DNA of 46,661 nucleotides from Candidatus Nanohalarchaeota archaeon (GTDB taxonomy: Archaea; EX4484-52; B79-G9): positions 1-46,661 of the forward strand of contig QMVA01000001.1 in the NCBI GenBank assembly GCA_003660865.1, in the 5' to 3' direction. The first letter of the stretch is position 1. Each line of letters opens with the position of its first letter. Below the pieces are notes generated by a model. The model searched no databases. It had not been told where the DNA came from and saw only the letters and a program-made list of their open reading frames with translations. The translations under genes were made by a program, and so were the position numbers. This document shows, piece by piece, positions 26,012-34,701 of this stretch.

Positions 26012-26803
26012 CTAATATTTTTGAGTAGCTCTTTTCACCGCCTCTTTCATCTCCCGGACAAACTTGCCAATCTCATCAACTATCTTCTTTTTGTCATCCA
26101 GATTCTTCTCAATAATCCTGACAATGGCGCTGCCGACAATTACTCCATCAGCTCCTGCGGTAACAATCTTTTGCGCGTGCGCTGGTTCAGAAACCCCGAA
26201 ACCCACAAGAACCGGAACGTCAGTCTTCTCCGTGACCTTTCGGACAAGGTCCAATGTATCGTGTGAAACTCCCTTTCGCGCGCCGGTAACCCCAAGTATA
26301 GACACAAGATATATGTACCCGGACACGTTTTTCAAAATCAGAGATATTCGCTCATAAGTAGTAGTCTGTGAAATAATGAATACAGTATCAACCCCGTGAT
26401 TCCTTGCAGCATCCAAGAAAGGTCCTGCCTCCTCAATAGGAACATCAGCTACAAGCACATAATCAACACCTGCATTGTGCGCATCAGCATAAAAGTTGTC
26501 AATTCCCCGGCGGTGAACAAGGTTAGAATAAATCAACAGACTAATCGGTATCCTGGAATACTTTCTTATCTCCTGAATCATCCTGAAGGACGAATCAACA
26601 CAGGCGTCATTATCAAGCGCCCTTTTGTCTGCAAGCTGTATGGTGGGGCCGTCAGCGACAGGGTCAGAAAATGCAAACCCCAGCTCAAGCATGTCAGCCC
26701 CTTCATCAATCATCTTCATGATGATCTTTTTGGAAGTGTCATAATCCGGATCCCCGACAACTACAAAAGGAACAAATATCTTCCTTTTACCAAACACATT
26801 CAT
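26012..26803 (-). CDS. trpA: Tryptophan synthase alpha subunit
   Basis: A 263-residue TIM barrel that splits indole-3-glycerol phosphate and passes indole to TrpB. It shows the catalytic Glu/Asp region (DMLELGFAFSDPVADGPTIQ), then YVLVADVPIEE and the phosphate-binding GFGVSEPAH and ADGVIVGSAIV. It is the last gene of the trp operon; its ATG overlaps the trpB stop. Confidence 0.95.
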   Translation of the reverse strand: MNVFGKRKIFVPFVVVGDPDYDTSKKIIMKMIDEGADMLELGFAFSDPVADGPTIQLADKRALDNDACVDSSFRMIQEIRKYSRIPISLLIYSNLVHRRGIDNFYADAHNAGVDYVLVADVPIEEAGPFLDAARNHGVDTVFIISQTTTYERISLILKNVSGYIYLVSILGVTGARKGVSHDTLDLVRKVTEKTDVPVLVGFGVSEPAHAQKIVTAGADGVIVGSAIVRIIEKNLDDKKKIVDEIGKFVREMKEAVKRATQKY

Positions 26804-27966
26804 TTCATCACCCTCATCACATGTTCCATATCCTTATCCCCTCTTCCCGAGAGATTCACAATAATAATGTCCTCTTTTTTCATCTTCTTTGCAACTTTGA
26901 GAGCATAAGCAACCGCATGTGCAGATTCAAGCGCAGGAATAATTCCCTCTAAAAGAGAAAGTTCCTTAAATGCAGATAACGCTTCCTTATCAGTGATGCC
27001 TACATACTCTACACGCCCTGCATCCTTAAGCGCACTATGCTCGGGACCCACACCGGGATAATCAAGTCCTGCTGAAATCGAATATGCCTCATTGATCTGT
27101 CCGTCTTTATCCTGCAATATATAGGAAAGCGATCCATGCAATATGCCGGGTTCACCCCTGCACAAAGATGCGCCATGTTTATTTGTATCCATCCCAAGTC
27201 CTGCTGCCTCAACACCATAAAGTTTTACGTCATCTGACAGGAACTTAAAAAACATCCCGATTGAATTCGACCCGCCGCCGACGCACGCAACAATAGCATC
27301 TGGCAGTCTGCCTTCAACATCCATAATCTGCTTTTTGGTCTCCTCACCGATGACCCTCTGGAAATCGCGTACAATCATAGGATATGGATGCGGTCCCACA
27401 ACAGACCCAAGTACATAATATGTATCCCGGACATTAGCAATCCAGTCGCGCAGTGCCTCATTTACAGCATCCTTAAGGGTACCTGCACCGGATGCTACCG
27501 GAACCACTTCTGCGCCGCACAATTTCATGCGAAAAACATTCAGCTTCTGGCGCTCAATATCCAGAGTACCCATAAAGATGTAGGTCCTGATGCCAAGCAA
27601 TGCCCCAACAGCCGCAGTTGCAACACCGTGCTGCCCGGCGCCCGTTTCTGCAATCAGGCGCGTCTTGCCCATATACTTTGCCAAAAGCCCCTGGCCAAGA
27701 GTATTGTTTATCTTATGTGCCCCTGTATGGACCAAATCCTCCCGCTTAAGATAAATCCTACAGCCATACTTGCACGATAAATTCCCTGCGAAATAGAGTG
27801 GCGTAGGCCGTCCGGCATAATTTTCAAGAAGTCCATGCAATTCCTTTTTAAAGCCTTTATCATCCTTTAATTTAACATACGCGCGCTCAAGCTCTTCAAG
27901 CGCAGGCATGAGCGTCTCAGGCACAAACATGCCCCCGTATTTTCCGAATCTTGTATCTATCTTCAT
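26800..27966 (-). CDS. trpB: Tryptophan synthase beta subunit
   Basis: A 388-residue PLP enzyme that condenses indole with serine. FGKYGGMFVPETLMPAL is the classic TrpB1 start, the PLP lysine is in HTGAHKINNTLGQ, and the phosphate-binding loop is CVGGGSNSIGMF. The length and start are normal for TrpB1, which works with TrpA. It overlaps trpA and trpF by 4 bp each. Confidence 0.96.
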   Translation of the reverse strand: MKIDTRFGKYGGMFVPETLMPALEELERAYVKLKDDKGFKKELHGLLENYAGRPTPLYFAGNLSCKYGCRIYLKREDLVHTGAHKINNTLGQGLLAKYMGKTRLIAETGAGQHGVATAAVGALLGIRTYIFMGTLDIERQKLNVFRMKLCGAEVVPVASGAGTLKDAVNEALRDWIANVRDTYYVLGSVVGPHPYPMIVRDFQRVIGEETKKQIMDVEGRLPDAIVACVGGGSNSIGMFFKFLSDDVKLYGVEAAGLGMDTNKHGASLCRGEPGILHGSLSYILQDKDGQINEAYSISAGLDYPGVGPEHSALKDAGRVEYVGITDKEALSAFKELSLLEGIIPALESAHAVAYALKVAKKMKKEDIIIVNLSGRGDKDMEHVMRVMK

Positions 27967-28583
27967 AAGTAATCCCTCTTTGTAATCTCTATAAACTTCT
28001 TCATCTTATCATGGTCTTTCCTACCGGGCGCTGACTCAATACCACTGGAACAATCCACTGCATACGGCCTGACTGTCTCAATAGCAGATCTGGCATTGTC
28101 GATGTTCATCCCGCCTGAAAGCACAATGGGCTTTTCAAAAGAAAATCCGCTAAGCACACTCCAGTCAAAGACATCCCCTGTCCCACCGGCAATATCTTTC
28201 TTATAAGTATCAAAAAGAATCGCATTAATATAAGGCTCATATCGCTTAACCTGCAATAGGCTGGACTTGTCCTTTATTCTGAATGCTTTGATGACATTAC
28301 AGAACTGCGCACAGTACTCACCTGACTCATTGCCGTGAAACTGCAGGGCAGTCAGCCCGCAATAAGAGTGGATCTCGCGCACGACATCTTCCTTTTCATC
28401 CACAAACACCCCGACTTTCGCAACAAAAGGCGGAAGATATCTTATAATTTCCTTTGCTGTATCCTTATGTATACAGCGCGGACTTTTTTTATAGAATATG
28501 AAGCCGAGTGCATCAGCCCCAAGCTCAATTGCCTTTATCGCATCTTCTAGATTCGTTATCCCGCAAATCTTAATTCTTATCAT
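27963..28583 (-). CDS. trpF: Phosphoribosylanthranilate isomerase
   Basis: A TIM-barrel protein of about 206 residues that converts phosphoribosylanthranilate to the carboxyphenylamino-deoxyribulose phosphate. The N-terminal MIRIKICGIT carries the catalytic Cys. ALGFIFY, VGVFVDE, the LQFHG segment and LSGGM follow. I start it at the ATG at 28583; a GTG at 28592 is also in frame. It overlaps trpC by 14 bp. Confidence 0.93.
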   Translation of the reverse strand: MIRIKICGITNLEDAIKAIELGADALGFIFYKKSPRCIHKDTAKEIIRYLPPFVAKVGVFVDEKEDVVREIHSYCGLTALQFHGNESGEYCAQFCNVIKAFRIKDKSSLLQVKRYEPYINAILFDTYKKDIAGGTGDVFDWSVLSGFSFEKPIVLSGGMNIDNARSAIETVRPYAVDCSSGIESAPGRKDHDKMKKFIEITKRDYL

Positions 28584-29367
28584 AAAAATCACTTAGCTCT
28601 TTTAGTTTTTCTTCTATATCTCCTTTCATAATCGTGGTGCCTACAAGCACAGCATCAATATCTGCCTTTTGTAAAAATACTATATCTTCCTTTGCCATTA
28701 TCCCGCTCTCACTAACAATGACTACACCAGAAGGTATCTGTTTCGATAGTTCAATAGTGGTATTCAAATTGATTGTCATTGTCTTCAGGTCCCTGTTGTT
28801 TATGCCTATAATGTCTGCGCCTGAGCGGATAGCAATATCCAGTTCATCTCTGTCATGTGCTTCAACAAGACAATCCATACCCAATCCTTTTGCAATATTG
28901 ATGAAAGTTTTCAGTTTTGCCTTATCAAGTATAGACACTATCAATAATACGGCATCTGCGCCGTAATATCGCGATTCATATATCTGGTACTCATTAATTA
29001 TGAAATCCTTCCTGAGTACAGGCAAGCTTGTATTTTCTTTTGCAAGAGACAAATACTTCAAAGAGCCGCTAAAATATACATTATCAGTCAGTACTGATAC
29101 TGCACTTGCATGTTTATCATAAAGTTTCAGTATCCTCAATACCTCATCATCACCTGCATCTCTTATCTTACCTGACGCTGGAGACGCGAATTTCAATTCT
29201 GCAATAAGTTTCGGTGACGGGGTGCCGTCCCGTATTACTGCCTGCCTGAATCTTCCGTCGCTCTTTTTGATTCCGCCAATAAATGACACAAGAGGTATAT
29301 CTACTCTTCGCTGCTCAACTTCATTTTTCTTATTTTCTATAATTTCAGAAATAATATCAGTTCGCAT
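28570..29367 (-). CDS. trpC: Indole-3-glycerol phosphate synthase
   Basis: A 265-residue TIM barrel that closes the indole ring. It has the usual AELKFASPASG, LRKDFIINEYQIYE, ADAVLLIVSIL, VEAHDRDEL, INNRDLKTM, VSESGI and AVLVGTTIM segments. The ATG lies 8 codons inside the trpD sequence end (11-bp overlap). Confidence 0.95.
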   Translation of the reverse strand: MRTDIISEIIENKKNEVEQRRVDIPLVSFIGGIKKSDGRFRQAVIRDGTPSPKLIAELKFASPASGKIRDAGDDEVLRILKLYDKHASAVSVLTDNVYFSGSLKYLSLAKENTSLPVLRKDFIINEYQIYESRYYGADAVLLIVSILDKAKLKTFINIAKGLGMDCLVEAHDRDELDIAIRSGADIIGINNRDLKTMTINLNTTIELSKQIPSGVVIVSESGIMAKEDIVFLQKADIDAVLVGTTIMKGDIEEKLKELSDFYDKN

Positions 29368-30367
29368 TTGTAATCTCCTTCAGTTTCTCAAGTGCCTGTA
29401 GCGCTTTTGTGCTCTCTATTGATTTTATCGCAAGAGGCAGTGCATCTTTTATTGTATCTGCACCGCCACTGGCTGCGATTGCAGCTGCAGCATTCAATAT
29501 CGTTATGTCATATTTCGGACCTTTTTGGTTGTTCAGAATATCAAGTGTGATCTTTGCATTTTCCTCTGGTGTTCCGCCAATAATTTTTGAGATATTTACA
29601 GTGTCAATTCCAAAATCCTCTGGTCTGACAGTATATGTGCTTATTTTACTGTCTCTTAATTCAGTGATTCTCGTTTCCCCGCAGATGCTTATCTCGTCGA
29701 GTGGATAGCCGTGAACAATATATGCGCGCTTTGTACCAACGTTCAGAAGCACTTTTGCAAGCGGTTCTGTAAGGCCAGGATCATAGACGCCGATGAGTTG
29801 CGCTTTTGCCCAGGCAGGATTTGTGAGCGGTCCGATAATATTAAATATTGTCCTTATGCCTATCTCTTTTCGCGGGCCTATTGCGTATTTCATTGCTGAG
29901 TGAAAATGCGGTGCGAATAAAAACCCGATATTTGCATCCTCTATGCATTTTGTGACAGTTTCCGGTGAAACATCAATCCTGACACCAAGAGAAGAGAGCA
30001 CATCACAAGACCCGCTTTTGCTTGAGACAGACCTGTTCCCGTGCTTGGCGACAGGGATGCCTGCACCGGCAACCACGAAGGCTGCTGTGGTTGAGATGTT
30101 GAATGTGCCTGTGCTGTCTGCCCCTGTACCGCATGTATCGACAAGCATGTCCATTTTCGGTGCAATTTTAAGTGCTTTCTCTCTCATGACGTGGACAGCG
30201 CCTGTTATCTCATCTATTGTCTCACCTTTCATGCGAAGCGCGCACAGAAAACATGCAATCTGCGCATCAGTTGCACCGCCGTTCATTATCTGCATAAAAA
30301 CATCTACTGTTTCCTTTTCAGAAAGATTCCTGCCATCCACAACTTTGGATATTGCCTGCTTTATCAT
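29357..30367 (-). CDS. trpD: Anthranilate phosphoribosyltransferase
   Basis: A 336-residue enzyme joining anthranilate to PRPP. The PRPP-binding DTCGTGADSTGTFNIS and the KHGNRSVSSKSGS segment are intact, as is the RTIFNIIGPLTNPA region. It stands as an independent gene, not fused to trpG. It overlaps trpG by 4 bp. Confidence 0.95.
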   Translation of the reverse strand: MIKQAISKVVDGRNLSEKETVDVFMQIMNGGATDAQIACFLCALRMKGETIDEITGAVHVMREKALKIAPKMDMLVDTCGTGADSTGTFNISTTAAFVVAGAGIPVAKHGNRSVSSKSGSCDVLSSLGVRIDVSPETVTKCIEDANIGFLFAPHFHSAMKYAIGPRKEIGIRTIFNIIGPLTNPAWAKAQLIGVYDPGLTEPLAKVLLNVGTKRAYIVHGYPLDEISICGETRITELRDSKISTYTVRPEDFGIDTVNISKIIGGTPEENAKITLDILNNQKGPKYDITILNAAAAIAASGGADTIKDALPLAIKSIESTKALQALEKLKEITNAN

Positions 30368-30951
30368 AGTTTATCACCTTTTACAATTGAGATCATATTC
30401 TCGATCATCTTTCCGCCGACAGGCGTAAGTATCGACTCAGGATGAAATTGTACACCCTCAACCATATATTTCTTGTGGCGCACTCCCATCACAACACCGC
30501 TTTCAGTCTTTGAGGTAATCTCAAGGCACGCCGGCAGATCCAAAGCAGCAAGCGAATGATACCTGCCGCAGGCAAACGGGCACTCAATCTCCTTATACAG
30601 TGTCTTGTTGTCGTGAAATACAAGCGAAGTCTTGCCGTGCAGGGTCTCATCTGCTACACCTACTTTTCCGCCGAATGCTTCAACAATCGCCTGGTGCCCA
30701 AGACATATCCCAAACACAGGGATCTTCCCGCAGTATTTTTTGATGATATCAATGCATATGCCTGCATCACCGGGCGCTCCCGGTCCCGGAGAGATTACAA
30801 TCTGTTTTGCATTGTGTTTCTGTATCACATCATCAATGTGCTCTATGGAAACATCATTCCTGTAGGTGATCACATCATGTCCCCTTTTCTCAAACTCATC
30901 CACCAGATTATAGGTGAATGAATCAAAATTATCAATCAACAGGATTTTCAT
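30364..30951 (-). CDS. trpG: Anthranilate synthase glutaminase subunit
   Basis: A 195-residue class I glutamine amidotransferase supplying ammonia to TrpE. DNFDSFTYNL opens the protein, the nucleophile Cys is in FGICLGHQAI, and the His-Glu pair is in GVQFHPESIL. I start it at the ATG at 30951, inside the 3' end of trpE (20-bp overlap); a GTG at 30960 is in frame. Confidence 0.93.
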   Translation of the reverse strand: MKILLIDNFDSFTYNLVDEFEKRGHDVITYRNDVSIEHIDDVIQKHNAKQIVISPGPGAPGDAGICIDIIKKYCGKIPVFGICLGHQAIVEAFGGKVGVADETLHGKTSLVFHDNKTLYKEIECPFACGRYHSLAALDLPACLEITSKTESGVVMGVRHKKYMVEGVQFHPESILTPVGGKMIENMISIVKGDKL

Positions 30952-32554
30952 ATTCCACACCGCCAGTCATCTCAATTGCCGAAAGGCACGCCTTAGCTTT
31001 TTTTACAGTTTCCTCAAACTCTTTTTCAGGTACAGAATCATAGACAATACCTGCCCCTGAGCGAATATAGGCTGCATCTCCCTTTATCTGCATGGACCTG
31101 ATAATGATAGTGGAATCAAAATCCCCGTGAGGCGTAAGATAAGCAACGACCCCGCCGTAATAACAGCGCTTATTCTTCTCTGCCTCCCGTATAAGTTCCA
31201 TTGCCCGGATCTTCGGGGCGCCTGTAAGTGTGCCCATATTCATGGACGTGAGATACGCATGAAGCGCATCCATATCATCTCTCAAAATCCCGCTCACATT
31301 AGACACAATATGCTGGACATGAGAATACTTTTCAACAATGAAGGGTTCATCGACAATGCGCGTACCTGGTTTCGATACCCTTGCAATGTCATTTCGTGCG
31401 AGATCGACAAGCATCACATGCTCAGATACCTCTTTTCGGTCAAGTTTCAGCTCTATCTCGTACTTCGCGTCAAGATCTGCGTCTATTTTTCCATCTGCGA
31501 TGCCTCTTGGGCGCGTACCTGCAATTGGCCGTATCTCTACCTTTTTTTCTTTTTCACCTTCGACACGCAGCGCCATCTCTGGTGAGGCGCCAAGAAGAAC
31601 TGAATCACTGAAATAGATATAAAACATGTAGGGAGAGGGGTTCAGGCGCCTAAGGGTGCGGTATATGTCAAGGGGTTCGGCATTGTATTCTGTTATTATG
31701 GTGCGTGACGGTACTGCCTGGAATATGTCTCCACATCTGATATGTTCTTTTAGCTTATTCACGATACCTGTGAATTTTTCTTTTGATATGTCGCTGTGGA
31801 TATGGACTTTCTTTTTTCTGTAATTGCGCGGCTTTGGGACAGATTGTTCCATTACCTGTATATACTTGTCGATTGTCTTTTTGCACTTCAGGAGAACATC
31901 TGAATTATCTTTGTCGACGAGTGCGTTCGCAATAAGATAAGTGATATCATTCTTGTGGTCGAAAACAAAGAGGTTATCTGCAAAATACATCTCATAGTCC
32001 GGTGTCTTCAGGATGTCGTGCCTGTTTTTTGGAAGGTCTTCAAACTGGTCAATAAAATCATAGGATATGGCTCCAAGCAGGCCCCCGTAGAAAGTTAGAG
32101 GTTTTGCAGTGGGCTTGAACCTGTATGCGATAGCGCGTAAGATATCGACATGTGTCTTTTGGTTTAGGCGCTCTCTTTCAGAAAGGTTCTTATCATGTTT
32201 TGGTTTCAGTGTCCCGGTGATCTGTGTCTTTTCATATCTTATGGAGTCGCAAAAAGACAGGTCATCCTTTATCAATTTGAGAAACTTTTCTCCTGTCTCA
32301 TTGAATGCTGTAATCCCGAAATGGGTATCTTTCCCGGATACTTTTAGGCACGGTGCGGCAGTCCCCATGCTGAACTGCGCATACTTGGCAGATACAGATG
32401 CAGACTCAAGAAGCAGGCAATGCGGATTGCGCCCGTAATCAGAAAGCTTGGCAAAGAATTCTACAGGGCACTTAAGTCCTTTTACGACTTTATAGATCGG
32501 AATAATCTCTCCTGGTTTTGCAGATGCAAGATTTTCCGCGCCAAAGATATCCAC
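30932..32554 (-). CDS. trpE: Anthranilate synthase component I
   Basis: A 540-residue chorismate-using enzyme, the first of the operon. The catalytic half has DIFQAVPSR, IAGTRPRG, LVDLARND, VSGILRDD and GTLTGAPKIRAM, all usual for TrpE. The N-terminal half includes a LLLESAS segment like that which binds tryptophan in feedback-inhibited enzymes. The start is GTG at 32554, with GGTGA upstream and a TATA box about 45 bp away. Confidence 0.94.
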   Translation of the reverse strand: MDIFGAENLASAKPGEIIPIYKVVKGLKCPVEFFAKLSDYGRNPHCLLLESASVSAKYAQFSMGTAAPCLKVSGKDTHFGITAFNETGEKFLKLIKDDLSFCDSIRYEKTQITGTLKPKHDKNLSERERLNQKTHVDILRAIAYRFKPTAKPLTFYGGLLGAISYDFIDQFEDLPKNRHDILKTPDYEMYFADNLFVFDHKNDITYLIANALVDKDNSDVLLKCKKTIDKYIQVMEQSVPKPRNYRKKKVHIHSDISKEKFTGIVNKLKEHIRCGDIFQAVPSRTIITEYNAEPLDIYRTLRRLNPSPYMFYIYFSDSVLLGASPEMALRVEGEKEKKVEIRPIAGTRPRGIADGKIDADLDAKYEIELKLDRKEVSEHVMLVDLARNDIARVSKPGTRIVDEPFIVEKYSHVQHIVSNVSGILRDDMDALHAYLTSMNMGTLTGAPKIRAMELIREAEKNKRCYYGGVVAYLTPHGDFDSTIIIRSMQIKGDAAYIRSGAGIVYDSVPEKEFEETVKKAKACLSAIEMTGGVEYENPVD

Positions 32555-32590
32555 CCATAATTTTCACCATAATTCGTATTGGATGGATAT

Positions 32591-32603
32591 CTTTATATAT
32601 TTA
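32591..32603 (-). promoter_or_regulatory. trp operon TATA box
   Basis: AAATATATAAAG on the minus strand is about 45 bp before the trpE GTG. This leaves room for a short leader with a GGTGA Shine-Dalgarno. No attenuator-like Trp-codon leader is visible. Confidence 0.5.
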
Positions 32604-32858
32604 GGGGTTGCGGGTGTTGTTTTTTGGGTGGGGCTCGCGCTAAATGGGCAGTAGTTTGGTACATATCATTGGGTTTATGGGCGCCAGAAAAGTAAGACTA
32701 AAGAAAGAAAACATTGATAACTAAGAATAAGAAAATCTACAGGTTCCGAACAAAGCGTTTCCAATCCATCGGCATCACAAATCACCTAAATGTAACTGTT
32801 GATTGGCGCCTAAAATATATAAGGCTTTCGGAAGCATCGGCATGAAAATAATAAAGTT
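32604..32858. other. Intergenic stretch, possible decayed coding
   Basis: No intact gene. A 15-codon ORF (MGARKVRLKKENIDN) starts near 32678. After its stop, an open stretch reads KKIYRFRTKRFQSIGITNH. Together these look like fragments of a decayed basic protein, but the support is weak. AAAATATATAAGG near 32812-32824 is a promoter-like box for the next small ORF. Confidence 0.25.
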
Positions 32859-33063
32859 GTGAGCAAACAAGCACGTGAATCGCAAAAGAAGGCAGAGCGG
32901 ATAATCAACAACCTTAAAGAAAAAACAGGGCGCATTCCCCTAAAAACCAAGCCGGAAAAAGAATTCATCCTGATAGCAAAAAAAAATCGAAAATAAAGAC
33001 GGGCTGAAACAGCCCTTTGTAAGCGTCTTTGACCTTGAAGACATCATAAAGACCAGAGACTGA
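32859..33063 (+). pseudogene. Small gene frameshifted in a poly-A run
   Basis: From GTG 32859 the frame encodes 45 residues (MSKQARESQKKAERIINNLK, continuing to AKKNRK) and stops at 32994-32996. Just before this is a run of nine A (32978-32986). Taking out one A would carry the frame through IENKDGLKQPFVSVFDLEDI to a TGA at 33061, giving about 67 residues. No family is recognised. A perfect GGGCTG-AAA-CAGCCC hairpin (33001-33015) follows the first stop and could equally mark the end of a real 45-residue gene. A sequencing error in the A run is possible. Confidence 0.35.
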
Positions 33064-33112
33064 ACAACCCCATTCATTTCACTGGCGCCAACAAAAAAGT
33101 ACCTATGCGAAA

Positions 33113-33121
33113 CTGTAAATA
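33113..33121 (+). promoter_or_regulatory. TATA box of Cys-rich membrane protein
   Basis: TGTAAATAA lies about 31 bp before the ATG at 33149. Confidence 0.4.
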
Positions 33122-33148
33122 ACTTCAACTACTAGAGAAGTAATTACT

Positions 33149-33496
33149 ATGAAACCCAACAAAAAAACAATATACTATGGAATTACAATTCTCACAGTAA
33201 TAATCGTCTTACTAATCGCGCATTCAATATTCTTCAAATGTTCGATTCCATACGCTGTTTCCTGCTATTATCAAGATTCCAGTGAAACAAAAAATATCTC
33301 TTGCATATCTGACAAAGATTGTTCTGTTGAAAATATGAACTCCTTTTGCATCCCGGGACGTCCCACTCTCCTAAAGTGTGGCAGTTCCAAATATTATTGC
33401 GATAATGGGTATTGCAAAGGATGCGACTGTATTGGCCAAAGTTATGATATCAGCAAAAGACAGAATGGAGTGTATGAGAAACGCGATGAGAGATAA
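33149..33496 (+). CDS. Small Cys-rich membrane-anchored protein
   Basis: A 115-residue protein with one N-terminal hydrophobic helix (about 9-28) and a short external domain with ten cysteines (31, 39, 52, 58, 67, 77, 84, 89, 92, 94). It includes CKGCDC near the end. The pattern suggests a disulfide-knotted or metal-binding surface domain. Segments such as CISDKDCSVENMNSFC resemble those in small archaeal secreted proteins of unknown function. No family is assigned. A promoter-like box is upstream. Confidence 0.6.
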   Translation: MKPNKKTIYYGITILTVIIVLLIAHSIFFKCSIPYAVSCYYQDSSETKNISCISDKDCSVENMNSFCIPGRPTLLKCGSSKYYCDNGYCKGCDCIGQSYDISKRQNGVYEKRDER

Positions 33497-33525
33497 CCAA
33501 ATCCAATAAGTTTAATATATTCTAT

Positions 33526-33600
33526 ATGATCATGAAGAAAAAGTTGATGATGACCATTGCAATTTTAGTTGTTATTATATTGCTGTTTGTTTTACTATAG
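33526..33600 (+). CDS. Tiny membrane peptide (24 residues)
   Basis: MIMKKKLMMTIAILVVIILL followed by FVLL forms a basic start and one transmembrane helix, and then a TAG. A hairpin begins at the stop codon itself. Membrane mini-proteins of this kind are found as toxins or complex subunits, but nothing here identifies which. An ATG at 33532 is an alternative start. The TTTAATATAT tract just upstream is too close for a leaderless start. Existence is uncertain. Confidence 0.35.
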   Translation: MIMKKKLMMTIAILVVIILLFVLL

Positions 33601-33655
33601 TCAATCGTCAAATTATAGACCAAATCGATTTCATATAAATCAATATCGATTGACT
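33599..33655 (+). other. Long-loop hairpin after tiny ORF
   Basis: AGTCAATCG (33599-33607) pairs with CGATTGACT (33647-33655) around a 39-nt AT-rich loop. A second small hairpin, GGAAC-GTAA-GTTCC, lies at 33685-33698, just before the family 1 repeat. The three structures fill the space between the tiny ORF and the NAD(P)HX dehydratase gene. Confidence 0.55.
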
Positions 33656-33696
33656 GTTTTGAAGTGGATATTCTTCAAAGGCTTGGAACGTAAGTT

Positions 33697-33745
33697 CCAT
33701 GATATGGCAATCCAACACAAAGGTCAATTATTGTTGGATTGACTA
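33697..33745 (-). repeat. Interspersed hairpin repeat, family 1, copy 2
   Basis: CAATCCAACA (33708-33717) pairs with TGTTGGATTG (33732-33741) around a 14-nt loop. It is the inverted copy of 20991-21039, with only three differences in 49 bases: none in the stem and two of them in the loop. Confidence 0.85.
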
Positions 33746-33834
33746 TATCTGTTTTTCTTTTGCCTGATTTTTTATTAGCTTGCGGGAATTATACTCGGTT
33801 CTCAATGAGGAACATACTTGGAAGATTCTATACT

Positions 33835-34662
33835 TCACACACCATTAATAATATTGCTAATTTCATTAACTACGTCTGTTGCAAACAGGCTCTCGCCATG
33901 AATTGCTGCGGCAGCATCTCCTGCAGTTCCGCATATATATGCTCCTGCAACTGCAGCGTCAAAGGCGCTGATTCCCCGTGCAAGGAGCGCTCCACAGATG
34001 CCGGCAAGGACGTCTCCTGTTCCTCCCGTAGTCATGTACGCGTTGCCTGTCTTGTTCAAAATAGTTCTTTTGCCATCAGAGATGATGTCCCTATTTCCTT
34101 TAAGCAGGATAACAGCGCCAAATTGTTTTGAGGCTTTTTCGACCTCTTTTACTTTGTCTTTTTTCTTACTCAGGTCGATGCCAGTTAACTCAAGGAACTC
34201 ATGGATGTGTGCGGTTATGATGAAACGATTGTCGTTTCCTTTCCATTGGTATTTCTTTATGGCGCAAATTGCATCGGCGTCAATCACGCACGGCAGTTTT
34301 ATTCTTTTCATAAGATCTGCGACGGCTCGAAGTACAATACCTTCTGTTGTCAGGCCGGGACCAATGACGATTGCAGAAGAGCGCAAAGATAACCGTGTGA
34401 GCAAGTCGATATGCTCACAATTCAATATGTCTCCCTCTAAGGGTACAGTAATCAGGCATGGTGAAAAAGATGCGACAATATCAGCAGCTCTTTTTGGAGC
34501 AGCTACAATGCAGATGTCACAGCCGGAATTAAGGGATGCAAGTGCCGAGAGCGCTGGCGCTCCAGTGTACATATTGCTGCCGCCTACAATAAGGAGCTTC
34601 CCGAAATCTCCTTTCTTAGAGTCTTTTGGGCGTTTTTTGAAAATATCCTTAATAAGATTCAT
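33835..34662 (-). CDS. nnrD: ADP-dependent NAD(P)H-hydrate dehydratase
   Basis: A 275-residue ribokinase-fold enzyme that repairs hydrated NADH and NADPH. KKGDFGKLLIVGGSNMYTGAP is the family's start. VIGPGL, PCVIDADAI and the ATP-binding/catalytic TTGGTGDVLAG follow. The frame is open upstream to 34836, but the 58 extra residues look non-coding and a TATA box stands ~25 bp before the ATG at 34662. Many archaea have this fused to the NnrE epimerase; here only the dehydratase part is present. Confidence 0.9.
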   Translation of the reverse strand: MNLIKDIFKKRPKDSKKGDFGKLLIVGGSNMYTGAPALSALASLNSGCDICIVAAPKRAADIVASFSPCLITVPLEGDILNCEHIDLLTRLSLRSSAIVIGPGLTTEGIVLRAVADLMKRIKLPCVIDADAICAIKKYQWKGNDNRFIITAHIHEFLELTGIDLSKKKDKVKEVEKASKQFGAVILLKGNRDIISDGKRTILNKTGNAYMTTGGTGDVLAGICGALLARGISAFDAAVAGAYICGTAGDAAAAIHGESLFATDVVNEISNIINGV

Positions 34663-34694
34663 AGTAAATATATTGTGGTAAAAGAATAAATATG
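34663..34694. promoter_or_regulatory. Divergent overlapping promoters
   Basis: A plus-strand box (AGTAAATATATTG, 34663-34675) suits the DUF192 gene at 34702. A minus-strand box (ATATTTATTC, about 34684-34693) suits nnrD. They interleave within 32 bp, so transcription of the two genes may compete. Confidence 0.45.
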
Positions 34695-34701
34695 TGATAG
34701 T

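Noticed and set aside
32675..33092. Three GGCGCC sites between trpE and the Cys-rich gene
   Set aside because: Six-base palindromes with unrelated flanks; no larger repeat is visible.
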